Positions 33,319 to 42,317 are shown, numbered from the stretch's first letter. The stretch: DNA of 64,000 bases from Anaerolineales bacterium (GCA_015075625.1 JABTTZ010000005.1:1-64000); one strand, 5' to 3'. Program-made: numbers and translations. The notes: a model not told the origin generated them from the sequence alone.

Positions 33319-33945
33319 CTACTCATTGCGCCGCCGTGTCTCGCGGTACGGCATATCCTCATCGATACCGATCAACTCGCCGTCCGGTCCCAAGCGCATC
33401 ACCCCGCGCTTGGGCTTTGAGGCGTAATCGTCATTGTCCTCATCAACATCCGCATCGGAGGAATTGTTTGCTAAGCGCCACTCGTTTTTCTGTTTTTCCG
33501 ATTCAGCAGCGGCTGCACCTTTGTCTGACGAGCCTTTGCCCGATTTGAACAGCGTCCCAAAGATCATACTGCCGCCGATCAATAGCAGCCAAAACTGCCA
33601 TTGAAAGCCAATGGTGAACATCGCACCAATGCCGCCCAACCAAATCGCCGCCTGAATACCCTCACGCGGCTTCTCTTTGATTGCCGCATCGACAAGCGCC
33701 ACTGCCGCAAAGACGAACAAAATACCGGGGAAAAAGCTGAATTTCGTCAGGAACAACATTGCCAGCCCAATGAAAAAGACGCCCGCCGAAAGATTGCCAT
33801 ATTCTTCCTCGCGGAGTTTTTCCCATTGTTTTTGAATCTCTTTGGGAGAACGATCCAGCCGGTCAGCAATCTCTGCTACTGGCAAGTGTTCGCGCTTATA
33901 ACGTCGCAAACGTTCTTTGTCCTCGTCCCGCCACCGTTTTCCCAT
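33319..33945 (-). CDS. Membrane protein with SANT/Myb-like N-terminus
   Basis: 208 residues from Met at 33945 (MGKRWRDEDKERLRRYKREHL). The N-terminal 45 residues resemble a SANT/Myb-like helix bundle (WRDEDKERL..AEIADRLDRSPKEIQKQWEKL), normally a DNA- or protein-binding fold. Three or four hydrophobic segments follow (GVFFIGLAMLFLTKFSFFPG.., AIWLGGIGAMFTIGFQWQFWLLLIGG), then a charged C-terminal tail (DADVDEDNDDYASKPKRG). An in-frame extension to 34182 would read through a non-coding repeat and is rejected. Function unknown. Confidence 0.65.
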   Translation of the reverse strand: MGKRWRDEDKERLRRYKREHLPVAEIADRLDRSPKEIQKQWEKLREEEYGNLSAGVFFIGLAMLFLTKFSFFPGILFVFAAVALVDAAIKEKPREGIQAAIWLGGIGAMFTIGFQWQFWLLLIGGSMIFGTLFKSGKGSSDKGAAAAESEKQKNEWRLANNSSDADVDEDNDDYASKPKRGVMRLGPDGELIGIDEDMPYRETRRRNE

Positions 33946-34096
33946 GATCCTTGTCCCGTCCTTTTTGTTCCCTCGTGCGCGATAATTCCTAGAGTATAGT
34001 ACGCGAAAGGGAGCAGGGTGTTTCACCCGCCCCCCAAATACGCCGAGATTACGAAAAACCCCCCTCATTTCTAGGGGAATTTCGGTACACCTTTTT

Positions 34097-34126
34097 GGAG
34101 GGGCGACCCCATGGGGTCGCCCCTCC
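34097..34126. repeat. Perfect 30-bp palindrome
   Basis: GGAGGGGCGACCCC is followed immediately by AT-centred GGGGTCGCCCCTCC, a perfect inverted repeat of 30 bases with no loop beyond two bases. It sits between two co-directional genes of the minus strand. On the minus strand it is followed by AAAAAGG rather than a T-run, so it is not a typical intrinsic terminator for them. Confidence 0.7.
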
Positions 34127-34163
34127 CTTCCCCCGCATCCCTGTAGGGCGTCCGCTCCGCGCC

Positions 34164-35123
34164 TTATTTCAAGAACGACCACGCGATAAAGACGATATAC
34201 ACACCGATGAGGAGCAGCGCCTCCCGCCGCAAAATGACCCGATTCAGCGCCACGAGGAGTACCGTTGCTGAAAAGATCAATAAAAAGGGAAGGTCAAACT
34301 GCAACAACGCCGGCGAGACGGTCATCGGCTGAATTATCGCTGTCACGCCGAGGATTGCCAGAATGTTCATGATGTTTGAACCAATCACATTCCCAACGGC
34401 AATGTCCGTCTCGCCGCGCCGCGCTGCTACCAGAGAGGCGGCAATTTCCGGTAGCGATGTGCCAATGGCAACCACCGACAAGCCGATGATAAACTCGCTA
34501 ATACCCACTTCGCGGGCGATCAGCGAGGCGTTATCAACGGTCAGATTGGCGGCGATGACGAGGAGCGTAACGCCAAAAACGACTCGTCTCGCCTCCATCA
34601 AGCGGTTGATTTGCGCTGGCGGGGGGGCTTCCTCACGGGCGATATTTTCGATGCTGGAGATAATCTTTCGGCGTTCTTGCTGCGCATTGACATATACAAA
34701 CGCTATATAGAAAATGAATCCTCCAAACAAAATCATCCCATCCATGCGCGATAAGCTGCCATCAAGCGAAAGCAGGAAAAACAAGGCGGTGGCGGCGATC
34801 ATAAACGGAATCTCGCGCCGGACAAGCTCCCAACTAAGCCGCACGCGGGTGAGCAGCGCCATAACCCCTAGCACCAAGCCAATGTTAACGACGTTTGAGC
34901 CAATGATATTGCCCAAGGCGATCACATTGACCCCCTGTACCGCCGCGCTTAGATTCACGACCAATTCGGGGGCAGAGGTTGCCCACGCCACCACCGTCAA
35001 GCCAATAATTAAGGAAGGAATCCCAAAGGAGAGCGCCAACCGTGACGCGCCGCGTACCAATGCCACGCTCCCCACATACAGACCAGCCAACCCCGCCACC
35101 AAGAGTACCAGTGCGCCTAGCAT
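34164..35123 (-). CDS. Sodium/calcium exchanger-family antiporter (CaCA)
   Basis: 319 residues from the Met at 35123 (MLGALVLLVAGLAGLYVGS). Two homologous halves each carry the alpha-repeat signature: SAPELVVNLSAAVQG..GNIIGSNVVN in the first and SLPEIAASLVAARRG..GNVIGSNIMN in the second, about ten membrane helices in total. This is the YrbG/CaxA-type antiporter that exchanges calcium (or sodium/potassium) against cations across the inner membrane. The longer start at 35258 reads through a hydrophilic non-conserved leader and is rejected. Confidence 0.88.
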   Translation of the reverse strand: MLGALVLLVAGLAGLYVGSVALVRGASRLALSFGIPSLIIGLTVVAWATSAPELVVNLSAAVQGVNVIALGNIIGSNVVNIGLVLGVMALLTRVRLSWELVRREIPFMIAATALFFLLSLDGSLSRMDGMILFGGFIFYIAFVYVNAQQERRKIISSIENIAREEAPPPAQINRLMEARRVVFGVTLLVIAANLTVDNASLIAREVGISEFIIGLSVVAIGTSLPEIAASLVAARRGETDIAVGNVIGSNIMNILAILGVTAIIQPMTVSPALLQFDLPFLLIFSATVLLVALNRVILRREALLLIGVYIVFIAWSFLK

Positions 35124-35270
35124 GATGTTAACCTCCAGTGTGGTGCTGCGCTGCCAAAGGCACAGCCGAAAAGCATTGTAGCAAAAGTGGGGGAAAAAAC
35201 GGGTTACCCCCCTCATAGTTGGGTGGTGGAATTGGGTGGGAAGTAGATATACCCCCAAAAAGAGGAGGTA

Positions 35271-35500
35271 AACAGGGTGTCAAGGGGTGTCGCCCGCCGC
35301 TTTAAGGCGTGTCGGGAAATAGAAAAGGAACATCTGCCAAGAAGGGGTAGACTCAAAAGTGACCAAACTAGGCTGTGGTGACGTTTTTGGTTCAGAACCC
35401 CTATCCCCCCTGCCCCTTTCCCGTAGACAGGGAAAGGGGGAGAGATGCTCTCTGTCTGTTATGGGGAGCGGGTACACGCCGAAGGCGGGTCGCAGGGGGT
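35271..35500. repeat. Rearranged REP/MITE copies and repeat-B fragment
   Basis: It contains the palindrome CGCCCGCCGCTTTAAGGCG (35291-35310). At 35368 is CTAGGCTGTGGTGACGTTTTTGGTTCAGAACCC, a slightly diverged copy of the right end of the element at 39421-39644 in opposite orientation. Finally GGGTACACGCCGAAGGCGGG, part of repeat B, lies near 35468. The 423-base gap between 35123 and 35547 therefore holds only repeats. Confidence 0.65.
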
Positions 35501-35546
35501 GGGGTTGTTGGGTCAGTCTATCTCTCCTTAGTTGTGTAGTCGGGTG

Positions 35547-37982
35547 CTAGAGCATATCAACGGGATCAATATCGATCAGCCAGCCGGATCGGGCGGTAAA
35601 CCCATCGAGGAGCCGCGCCGGATCGGTGGTGCGGGCGATGATGTGCCACTGGTAGACGCCATCTATCTTGCCGAAAAAGGCGGGGGTGGGTCCGATCAAG
35701 GTGGTTGCCGTGAGGTTGGCACGGGCGATCTGCTCCTGGAGCAATTTCGCCGCAAGGTCTGCCTCACGGGGGGCAACACCCGCCTGCGCTGATTTAAAGA
35801 GGAAGCGTACCAGCCGTTTGTAGGGGGGGTAAATGAGCGCCCCGCGATAGGCAATCTCTTGATCATAGAACATGCTGTAATCATGCCCCGCCGCTGCACG
35901 AATGGCGTAATGATCGGGCTGATAGGTTTGGAAGATGACCCGCCCGCCCGCCGCCCCACGCCCCGCCCGCCCTGCCGCTTGGGTGAGCAATTGAAAGGCA
36001 CGTTCGCCGGCACGGTAATCGGGCAAGCCCAACGAAGTATCCGCCAACATCGCCCCAACCAGCGTCACGCGGGGGAGATCAAGCCCCTTGACGATCATTT
36101 GCGTCCCCACCAAAACGTTCCCTTCCCCAGAGGCGAAGCGCTCAAAAATAGATTCGTGATCGGCGCGGTTGGCGGCGGTATCCCGATCCCAACGAATGAC
36201 ACGGGCGGCGGGAAATTCCTCACCCACCGTCTGGGCGACGTTTGCCGTCCCCGCTCCTAGATAGCGGATGCGCTCACTGCGACACTGCGGGCATGTCTGC
36301 GGCGGGGCGCTGGTGTGTCCACAGTAATGGCAGACAAGGCGATCTTCCCCGCTTTTGTGAGCGGTGTGGTAGGTCAATGGGATGTCGCACTCTGGGCAAC
36401 GGGCGACATATCCGCAATCGCGGCACATAATGAAGGTTGCCTGTCCGCGACGGTTGAGGAATAAAATCGCCTGTTCATCGCGCTCTAGGACGGTGAGTAG
36501 CGCCGCCCGCAGATCGCGGCTGAACATCCCCCGATTGCCCTCGCGCAGTTCGCGGCGCATATCAACGACCTGCACAGCGGGCAAGGGCGCATCCGCCACC
36601 GTGACTCCCCCCTGAACGACAACGCGCTGCGGAAGGGTGAGATAGGTCATATCCCCCCGACGGGCGCGGAAGGTCGTTGTAATATCGGGGGTGGCGCTCC
36701 CCAAAATGAGTACGCCGCCCGTCTCGCGCACAAGCGCCGCCGCCACCTCGCGAGCGTGGTAGTAGGGGGGCGGAAGCGGGGGCGATTGCTTGTAACTATC
36801 GTCGTGTTCCTCGTCCACAATGACGACGCCCACATCGGGCAGCGGCGTAAAGAGCGCCGAACGCGCCCCGATGATGATGCGCACTTCGCCCGCCCGCGCC
36901 CGCCGCCATGTGTCGTACTGCTCGCCTTCGGTCAGGCTGCTATGGACAATGGCAGTCTGCCCCGGAAACCGTCCAGCAAAGCGCCCTACTGTTGGGGCAA
37001 CAAGGGCAATTTCGGGGACGAGGACAATCGCCCCACGCCCTTGTTCCAACGCCCGTTCAATCGCCCGTAGGTAGATTTCTGTCTTGCCCGATCCAGTCAC
37101 CCCATGCAAGAGGAACGTCTGCCCGCTGCGGGCGTCCATCGCCGCCCGAATGACCTCCCAACAAGCGGCTTGTGTCGGTGTGAGGGGGGGATGTACCGTT
37201 TCGGCATAGAATCTGCCCGCTAAGGGGTCGCGCAGGTGTTCTTCCTCACGGATGGTGATCCACCCCTTTGCTGCCAAGCGCCGGATCGAGTCGTAACTCG
37301 CCCCCGTGTGTTCCGCCAGATCGCTTAACCAGAGGGATTCCCCCCGTTCCAGCAGGGCGTTCAAGACAGCGGCTTGCTTGGGGTGTTTTAACAAGCGCCC
37401 CATGATCTCAGCGGCATCCTCGGCGCTCAGGTTTAGGCTGACGGTTTTCACCTTCTGCGCTTTGGCATCGGGCGTGGGGGAGATCGGCACAGCGGTGATC
37501 TGTCCCCTCGCCAAAAGGGGGCGAAGGGCATCACGCCAATTGACACCCGGCAGCGCCTTATCCAACTGTGCCGCCCGTAGTGCGCCGCGTTCCTTCAACA
37601 GCGCCACCACCGCCGCCGCCCCTGCATTAAGCGCTTCGGAGACGCCCACCAGCGTGTAGAGCGTTCCGCCGCGCCGCGCCACCCCCGGCGGGAGCATCAA
37701 CCACAGGCACGCCCCTAAGGGGGCATGGTAATAGTCCGCCATCCAGCGCCCTAGTGCGATCTGCGCCGGAGTCAGCACAGGATCAGAGAGCAGCATCGTG
37801 AGGATCGGTTTTGTGTGTGCAACAGGGCTTTCGCTGCCCGTTGTCAGAACAATTCCTTGCGATAACCCCGTCCGAAAATGAACTTCAACCAAATGTCCCG
37901 GCTGCACAGAGAGTTCATCGGGAATCGCGTAATGAAAGGTCGTCCGCACGGGGGCTTGGTATATGGCGAGTTCAGCGTACAT
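35547..37982 (-). CDS. priA: Primosomal replication protein N' (PriA helicase)
   Basis: 811 residues from the Met at 37982 (MYAELAIYQAPVRTTFHYAIPDEL, the usual PriA N-terminal DNA-binding domain). Walker A is GVTGSGKTEIYLRA, Walker B is VVIVDEEHDDSYKQ, and the zinc cluster is CRDCGYVARCPECDIPLTYH plus CHYCGHTS..CPQC. Helicase motif V/VI residues (QAAGRAGRG) are present. It restarts stalled replication forks by loading DnaB. Length is slightly greater than that of the E. coli protein. A longer frame to 38075 overlaps the upstream divergent gene start and is rejected. Confidence 0.95.
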   Translation of the reverse strand: MYAELAIYQAPVRTTFHYAIPDELSVQPGHLVEVHFRTGLSQGIVLTTGSESPVAHTKPILTMLLSDPVLTPAQIALGRWMADYYHAPLGACLWLMLPPGVARRGGTLYTLVGVSEALNAGAAAVVALLKERGALRAAQLDKALPGVNWRDALRPLLARGQITAVPISPTPDAKAQKVKTVSLNLSAEDAAEIMGRLLKHPKQAAVLNALLERGESLWLSDLAEHTGASYDSIRRLAAKGWITIREEEHLRDPLAGRFYAETVHPPLTPTQAACWEVIRAAMDARSGQTFLLHGVTGSGKTEIYLRAIERALEQGRGAIVLVPEIALVAPTVGRFAGRFPGQTAIVHSSLTEGEQYDTWRRARAGEVRIIIGARSALFTPLPDVGVVIVDEEHDDSYKQSPPLPPPYYHAREVAAALVRETGGVLILGSATPDITTTFRARRGDMTYLTLPQRVVVQGGVTVADAPLPAVQVVDMRRELREGNRGMFSRDLRAALLTVLERDEQAILFLNRRGQATFIMCRDCGYVARCPECDIPLTYHTAHKSGEDRLVCHYCGHTSAPPQTCPQCRSERIRYLGAGTANVAQTVGEEFPAARVIRWDRDTAANRADHESIFERFASGEGNVLVGTQMIVKGLDLPRVTLVGAMLADTSLGLPDYRAGERAFQLLTQAAGRAGRGAAGGRVIFQTYQPDHYAIRAAAGHDYSMFYDQEIAYRGALIYPPYKRLVRFLFKSAQAGVAPREADLAAKLLQEQIARANLTATTLIGPTPAFFGKIDGVYQWHIIARTTDPARLLDGFTARSGWLIDIDPVDML

Positions 37983-38087
37983 CACTATAGCCTCAATCCA
38001 CCGTGATAGCGCTCTTTGTTCGTCAGTGTAGTAGAATTTACAAAATCGGCAACCGTAAGAAGGATTGTCGTTCATGCATCTAGAGAG

Positions 38088-38375
38088 ATGACGCTAAAGG
38101 GATATGTGTGGGCTATGGGTAGCACAACGCCAGATGAACGCGCACTGAGTTTACTAAAAAAGATGCTCACCGCGCACGATACGGATATTGAGTGTTCGGA
38201 CTGTGCCGAGAGTATGGACTGTCTGGCGGAACTGCTCATGAATGGTGGGAAGCCAGACGGGGCATTAGAGGTAGCCGAACACCATATCCAATGTTGCGGC
38301 TGCTGTCGTGCCGAATTTAACGCCTTGCTCGCCATTTTACGGATGGAACAAAACCCAGAGACGACAGAATCCTAA
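38088..38375 (+). CDS. Small Cys-rich protein with zinc-finger-like motif
   Basis: About 95 residues from the ATG at 38088; an internal ATG at 38115 ([18 protein letters not shown]) is also possible. It contains CSDC and MDCLAELL in the middle and HHIQCCGCC near the C-terminus, reminiscent of the HxxxCxxC zinc motif of anti-sigma-type proteins, though no sigma factor is nearby. It diverges from priA, only 100 bp away, and lies 50 bp before trxB, so it may be co-transcribed with the latter and respond to thiol redox state. That link is inference. No family recognised. Confidence 0.55.
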   Translation: MTLKGYVWAMGSTTPDERALSLLKKMLTAHDTDIECSDCAESMDCLAELLMNGGKPDGALEVAEHHIQCCGCCRAEFNALLAILRMEQNPETTES

Positions 38376-38425
38376 CGACACAACTATTATCACAAGAGCG
38401 GTCACGGAAGGTAAACAGAAGCATC

Positions 38426-39358
38426 ATGGAGCGGCAAAAAGTCCTCATCATTGGGTCGGGTCCGGCGGGGTTGACGGCGGCGCTCTATACGGCGCGGGCA
38501 AACCTTAGCCCGGTGGTCATTGCTGGACCCCAAATTGGGGGGCAGGTGGCGCTCACCCATGAAATTGAGAATTATCCGGGCTTTCCCGGCGGTAGCGGCA
38601 CAGAACTGATTGAACTGATGCAGAAGCAAGCCGAAAGTTTTGGGGCGCGGGTGGAGGTTGATGTTGTTTTAGAGGTTGATCTCTCGAAGGGGTCGCCTTT
38701 TTACGTTCGCACAGGAAACAAGGAATACCTTGTCGATGCGCTGATCGCCACCTCTGGCGCATCGCCGCGCCTTTTAGAAGTCCCGGGCGAGCGTGAACTG
38801 ACCGGACGGGGTGTTTCCTACTGCGGCACATGCGATGGGTTTTTCTTCCGCGGGAAGAAGATCGTCGTCATTGGCGGCGGCGATTCCGCAATCAAAGAGG
38901 CGCTCTTTCTGACGCGCTTTGCCACCCATATTGACGTAATTCACCGCCGCGATTCGCTCCGCGCCGAGGCAGCTCTTCAACAGCGGGCGTTCGAGAATCC
39001 CAAAATCAACTTTATTTGGGATACCGTCGTTGAAGAAGTCGTTGGTGAGGACAAGGTGCAGGCGGTGAAACTGCGCAACCTGAAAACAGGGGAATCCACC
39101 GAACATCCCACCGAAGGGGCGTTCATCTTCATTGGGCATGAGCCAAACAACAGCCTCTACCTCGGCGCGTTGGCAATGGATGAGGGCGGCTACCTGATCA
39201 CCGATAAGCGCATGGCAACCAGCATTGAGGGCGTCTTTGCCGCTGGCGAAATTCAAGACCCGGTGTGGAAGCAAGTTGCCACTTCTGTTGGGCAGGGCTG
39301 CGCGGCGGCGATTGCCGCTGAGGAATGGCTTGCCGAACGCGAGCATGTTGAGGCGTAA
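38426..39358 (+). CDS. trxB: Thioredoxin reductase
   Basis: 310 residues. FAD-binding [12 protein letters not shown] is at the N-terminus, the redox-active CGTC pair at C133/C136 lies in [11 protein letters not shown], and the NADPH-binding motif is [16 protein letters not shown]. The C-terminal FAD motif is GVFAAGEI. Low-molecular-weight thioredoxin reductases reduce thioredoxin with NADPH. Length matches the family. It follows the Cys-rich small protein by 50 bp and ends before a MITE-like element, so no downstream partner in the same operon is evident. Confidence 0.93.
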   Translation: MERQKVLIIGSGPAGLTAALYTARANLSPVVIAGPQIGGQVALTHEIENYPGFPGGSGTELIELMQKQAESFGARVEVDVVLEVDLSKGSPFYVRTGNKEYLVDALIATSGASPRLLEVPGERELTGRGVSYCGTCDGFFFRGKKIVVIGGGDSAIKEALFLTRFATHIDVIHRRDSLRAEAALQQRAFENPKINFIWDTVVEEVVGEDKVQAVKLRNLKTGESTEHPTEGAFIFIGHEPNNSLYLGALAMDEGGYLITDKRMATSIEGVFAAGEIQDPVWKQVATSVGQGCAAAIAAEEWLAEREHVEA

Positions 39359-39420
39359 GGGAAACTTCCTTCAGCACCCGTCACAACCTATCGCCCCCCG
39401 CGAAAAGGCTTGTCCGGGAA

Positions 39421-39644
39421 CTAGGTTGTGTTGACAGTGTAACCCCAGTGATTCCCCCGCTTTAGCGGCGGGCTGAAAGCAGCCACCTCTTTGGGACTTG
39501 AAAGGCATGTAGTGATTTCGTCCCACTTCCTCGCCGCAAACGGAGAGGGGGAATAAAATTGCCCTCATTTCCCCGTGTATGGGGAGTATAGGGAAGGGGG
39601 CGGGGAGATAAGGGTTCTGAACCAAAAATGTCAACACACCCTAG
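39421..39644. repeat. Intact-looking MITE-like element with 16-bp inverted ends
   Basis: The left end is CTAGGTTGTGTTGACA (39421-39436) and the right end, read inwards, is CTAGGGTGTGTTGACA (39629-39644), matching 15 of 16 positions. Between them (224 bp in all) are a REP palindrome centred on CGCTTTAGCGG and a second inverted segment, but no ORF. Left- or right-end fragments of the same element recur at 3667, 9811 and 35368. CTAG lies at both outer ends, perhaps reflecting a CTAG-type target. Confidence 0.8.
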
Positions 39645-39662
39645 CAAGGAAGGATAACCAGT

Positions 39663-40265
39663 ATGGCAATTCAATTTCCGCTGAACATTCGCTTCAAACT
39701 GATGGCGTTTGCGCCGCGTATGTTTGTGACCGATGTCAACGGAGACGATGTGTGCTATGTCTCCCAAAAGGTGATGCGCCTGAAGGAAGACATTCAGGTC
39801 TTTACCGATGATACACGCAGCAAAGAGATTTACCGCATCAAGGCGGATCGGATCATGGATTTTTCGGCAACCTATCACTTCAGCGAATCGGAGAGCAGGC
39901 GGACGTTTGGGGCGGTGAAATCGAAGGGCTGGCGTTCGATCTGGCGGGCAACCTATGAGGTGCTGGATGCCAACGAGAACGAGACCCACCGGATTCAGGA
40001 AGTGAACCCCTGGGTGAAGGTGGGCGATGCGTTGGTCAGCCAGATTCCGTTTGTGAATATGTTCACCGGATATTTCCTTCATCCGAAGTATGCCGCCTAC
40101 AATAGCAAAACGGAACAACCGGTGATGCAGTTGAACAAGGAAGCCGGTTTTTTCGAGGGGCGCTACAGCGTGGAAAAGCTGGATGCAAACCTAACGACGG
40201 ACGAAGAACGCCGTATTCTGCTCAGCTTTATGCTGATGGTGCAGTTCATGCGGCGGCGGGGGTAG
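39663..40265 (+). CDS. LURP-one/Tubby-like family protein
   Basis: 200 residues, beta-rich (FPLNIRFKLMAFAPRMFVTDVNGDDVCYVSQK, SIWRATYEVLDANENETH, GYFLHPKYAAYNS) and without signal peptide. The order of strands and the FxxxLxV..D..G..xxV pattern near the start resemble LURP-one-related/phospholipid scramblase-like domains, a 12-stranded barrel around a buried helix. Its biochemical role in bacteria is unknown. The ATG follows AAGGAAGGATAACC from the MITE end, so the ribosome-binding site lies at the very edge of that element. Confidence 0.6.
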   Translation: MAIQFPLNIRFKLMAFAPRMFVTDVNGDDVCYVSQKVMRLKEDIQVFTDDTRSKEIYRIKADRIMDFSATYHFSESESRRTFGAVKSKGWRSIWRATYEVLDANENETHRIQEVNPWVKVGDALVSQIPFVNMFTGYFLHPKYAAYNSKTEQPVMQLNKEAGFFEGRYSVEKLDANLTTDEERRILLSFMLMVQFMRRRG

Positions 40266-40276
40266 CCATTAGCGGT

Positions 40277-40302
40277 GGGGGCAGCCGCAAGGGGTTGCCC
40301 CG
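40277..40302. terminator. Hairpin after the LURP-one-like gene
   Basis: GGGGCAGCC and GGTTGCCCC can pair (one G-T mismatch) around GCAAGG. No strong T-run follows, so termination is possible but not clear. Confidence 0.4.
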
Positions 40303-40377
40303 ACAATTCGACCTGAACGCCGATTCATTTATATAATCGCGGGTTAAGCGGCATTTTATAAAGGAACTCACGAGCAT

Positions 40378-40941
40378 ATGGGGAAATTCTACGAGAGCAT
40401 CAGCGAGACGTTGCAGGAATTCATTGAGGCGCAGCACATGTTTTTTGTCGCCAGCGCACCGCTGAGTCCCGATGGGCATGTAAATCTCTCCCCAAAAGGG
40501 ATGGTCAGCTTGCGCGTGCTTTCCCCAAACCGTGTTGCCTATATCGACCTGATTGGGAGCGGGAATGAGACTTCCGCCCATGTGAGCGAGAATGGACGAA
40601 TTACCTTCATGTGGTGCGCCTTTAACGGCAAACCAGACATTGTGCGGTTATATGGGAAAGGGCGTGCCATCCTACCCAGTGATCCTGAATGGGCGGAATT
40701 TCGTCCGTTGTTCCCACCGTACATCAACGCCCGTCAGATTATCACGGCGGATATTCACAAGGTACAAACATCCTGTGGCTATGGAGTCCCCCTGATGGAC
40801 TTTGTAGCGGATCGCGATACCATGACACGGTGGGCAGAGGCAAAGGGCGAGGATGGTTTAGCCGAGTACATCTGCGCGAAAAACGTGAAAAGCATCGATG
40901 GGCTGCCCACGCCCATTGGGGTGCGGGGGACGGTCAGGTAG
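40378..40941 (+). CDS. Pyridoxamine 5'-phosphate oxidase-family protein
   Basis: 187 residues with a split-barrel flavin fold: MFFVASAPLSPDGHVNLSPKG, VAYIDLIGSGNETSAHV and RITFMWCAFNGKPDIVRLYGKGRAI. The family binds FMN or F420 and reduces or oxidises small molecules; the pattern with GNET..AHV is common in stand-alone members of unknown substrate. The ATG is preceded by AAAGGAACTCACGAGC. It ends at 40941, immediately before an insertion-sequence remnant in opposite orientation. Confidence 0.72.
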   Translation: MGKFYESISETLQEFIEAQHMFFVASAPLSPDGHVNLSPKGMVSLRVLSPNRVAYIDLIGSGNETSAHVSENGRITFMWCAFNGKPDIVRLYGKGRAILPSDPEWAEFRPLFPPYINARQIITADIHKVQTSCGYGVPLMDFVADRDTMTRWAEAKGEDGLAEYICAKNVKSIDGLPTPIGVRGTVR

Positions 40942-40947
40942 GGGCGA

Positions 40948-41282
40948 TTAGAGAGGATACCCGTCTAGCACGCTCAACCACGACTCTCGGAATGCTTCTA
41001 CCACCTGTTGCAAGGCGCGTCCCCGTCGGTTGTACTAGCTTTGGTCTACCATGTTTGGAAACAGGTTCAGATGATTGGCACGCCTATACGCTACATACTG
41101 CGTTTCGCCCGGATAGGGTGTATAAAGTCGTGTGCCAGCAGCACTGTCAATAGCTCGCTATCCCTGAACCGTGCTTTTGCGCCTGGTTTGCCCTCCAACA
41201 ACACCCGTCCTTCCCGTTGATACCAATCGTCCACCAGCACATAAATCGTAGTAAAAAGTCTTTCCATGTCTATCCTTGTCAT
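40948..41282 (-). pseudogene. Frameshifted transposase fragment (IS982-like)
   Basis: Starts MTRIDMERLFTTIYVLVDDW. A 2-base insertion after HDF and a stop after MVDQS interrupt the reading, but YNRRGRALQQVVEAFRESWL is recognisable beyond it in the same shifted frame. It shares its first 40 codons with the deleted copy at 23441 and supplies part of the region that copy lost. The C-terminal catalytic part is missing, so the element cannot transpose by itself. Confidence 0.78.
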
Positions 41283-41365
41283 GGGAATAGATCCGATTGA
41301 CTGTAGGAGTACCTTCAATCTTGCGACCCATTTCCCTTTTCGTCAACTTCATTCCACATCAGACG
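40948..41365 (-). mobile_element. Decayed insertion sequence, related to 23357-23775
   Basis: The outer end at 41365 reads inwards ACGTCTGATGTGGAATGAAG, the same left end as in the copy at 23357, with the same 83-base distance to the transposase ATG at 41282. The transposase frame contains LFTTIYVLVDDWYQ and RFRDSELLTVLLAHDF. A 2-base insertion then shifts the frame, after which PYPGETQYVAYRRANHLNLF continues in the other frame, and CAG-to-TAG and other stops follow before the sequence ends at about 40948. The C-terminal third and right end are missing. Confidence 0.8.
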
Positions 41366-41482
41366 TACGTGATAATAGACGACAGGCACACAGGGGAATG
41401 GGAAGCAAAACTGTCGCCAAAGGCAAGGGATACGCGACTCGGTAGAATTTTCAGAGATAATCCCACATTGACTTACCCCGCA

Positions 41483-41512
41483 TTGACTTACCCCACGATC
41501 ATCCTTTATAAT
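41483..41512 (+). promoter_or_regulatory. Promoter of the ribosomal protein operon
   Basis: TTGACT at 41483-41488 and TATAAT at 41507-41512 with an 18-base spacer. A second TTGACT lies 14 bases upstream because CATTGACTTACCCC is directly repeated (about 41467-41494). The predicted leader of about 150 bases before rplU has short hairpins and might serve autoregulation, but no known leader class is recognised. Confidence 0.65.
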
Positions 41513-41670
41513 GCCCCCTCACGCCTGTACAATCGGGCTACCTTGCGGGTAACTTCCGCACGGTTCTATACAAATACGCCAATGTTCCCCGCTGTCGTGC
41601 CTGTTGGCATAACTCGCCCATAGGAGTGGCGTACAGCGGCGACAAGCGAAGATTGGAGAGCAATACCTTT

Positions 41671-41988
41671 ATGTATGCAATCGTCAAAATCGGCGGCGGT
41701 AAGCAGTACCGCGTTGAGCCGGGCAAAACCATTGATGTTGAAAAACTCCCCCACGAGGCGGGGACAGCGCTTGATCTAGGCGAAGTCCTTTTGGTGGTTA
41801 CTGATGGGGGCGAAGTACGCATCGGACAGCCAACAGTTTCCGGGGCGGTGGTCAAGGCAACTGTTGTCGAAGACTATCGCGGCGATAAAGTTCTAATCTG
41901 GAAATATCGCCCAGGGTTGCGTTACCGCCGTCGGCGCGGACACCGCCAAACCTATACCCGCCTCCGTATTGAGAGCGTCACCGTATAA
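41671..41988 (+). CDS. rplU: 50S ribosomal protein L21
   Basis: 105 residues from ATG at 41671 (MYAIVKIGGGKQYRVEPGKTIDVEKL), matching the L21 start; the frame upstream is non-coding leader and has no place in L21. The C-terminal KYRPGLRYRRRRGHRQTYTRLRIES is the usual basic rRNA-binding end. It is a component of the large ribosomal subunit. It is followed by rpmA and rpmE in the same direction, the standard L21-L27 pair plus L31. The GGAGAG ribosome-binding site lies about 12 bases upstream. Confidence 0.95.
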   Translation: MYAIVKIGGGKQYRVEPGKTIDVEKLPHEAGTALDLGEVLLVVTDGGEVRIGQPTVSGAVVKATVVEDYRGDKVLIWKYRPGLRYRRRRGHRQTYTRLRIESVTV

Positions 41989-42035
41989 TTTTCCCATGAA
42001 GACATGTCTAGAAGATAGCAGCGAGGGTTTTCATC

Positions 42036-42317
42036 ATGGCGCATAAGAAGGGCGGCGGTTCAAGCCGCAATGGGCGGGACTCGAACTCACAACGCCTCGG
42101 CGTGAAGAAGTTCGGCGGCGAATTGGTCATCTCCGGCAATATTCTTGTCCGGCAGCGGGGCAACCGCTTTTACCCCGGTGTGGGGACGGCGCAAGGTAAG
42201 GATTTCACCATCTTCGCTGTCACCGAGGGCTATGTTGGGTTTGAATGGGTACGCGGCGGCAAGCGGGTAATCACCGTGCGCCCAGAGCGTGTCACCCCCA
42301 AGACAACAGAGGCGTAA
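42036..42317 (+). CDS. rpmA: 50S ribosomal protein L27
   Basis: 93 residues: [29 protein letters not shown] is the standard L27 N-terminus reaching towards the peptidyl transferase centre, followed by GNILVRQRG and [17 protein letters not shown]. It begins with AHKKGG directly after Met, so no N-terminal extension needing protease removal (as in some Firmicutes) is encoded. It lies 47 bp after rplU. Confidence 0.95.
   Translation: MAHKKGGGSSRNGRDSNSQRLGVKKFGGELVISGNILVRQRGNRFYPGVGTAQGKDFTIFAVTEGYVGFEWVRGGKRVITVRPERVTPKTTEA

Noticed and set aside
34097-34126. Palindrome as intrinsic terminator
   Set aside because: On the minus strand, where both adjacent genes lie, it is followed by A residues and not by a T-run.
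33946-34182. N-terminal extension of the SANT-like membrane protein
   Set aside because: It would translate the palindromic intergenic repeat and overlap the end of the antiporter gene; the Met at 33945 matches the start of the SANT-like region.
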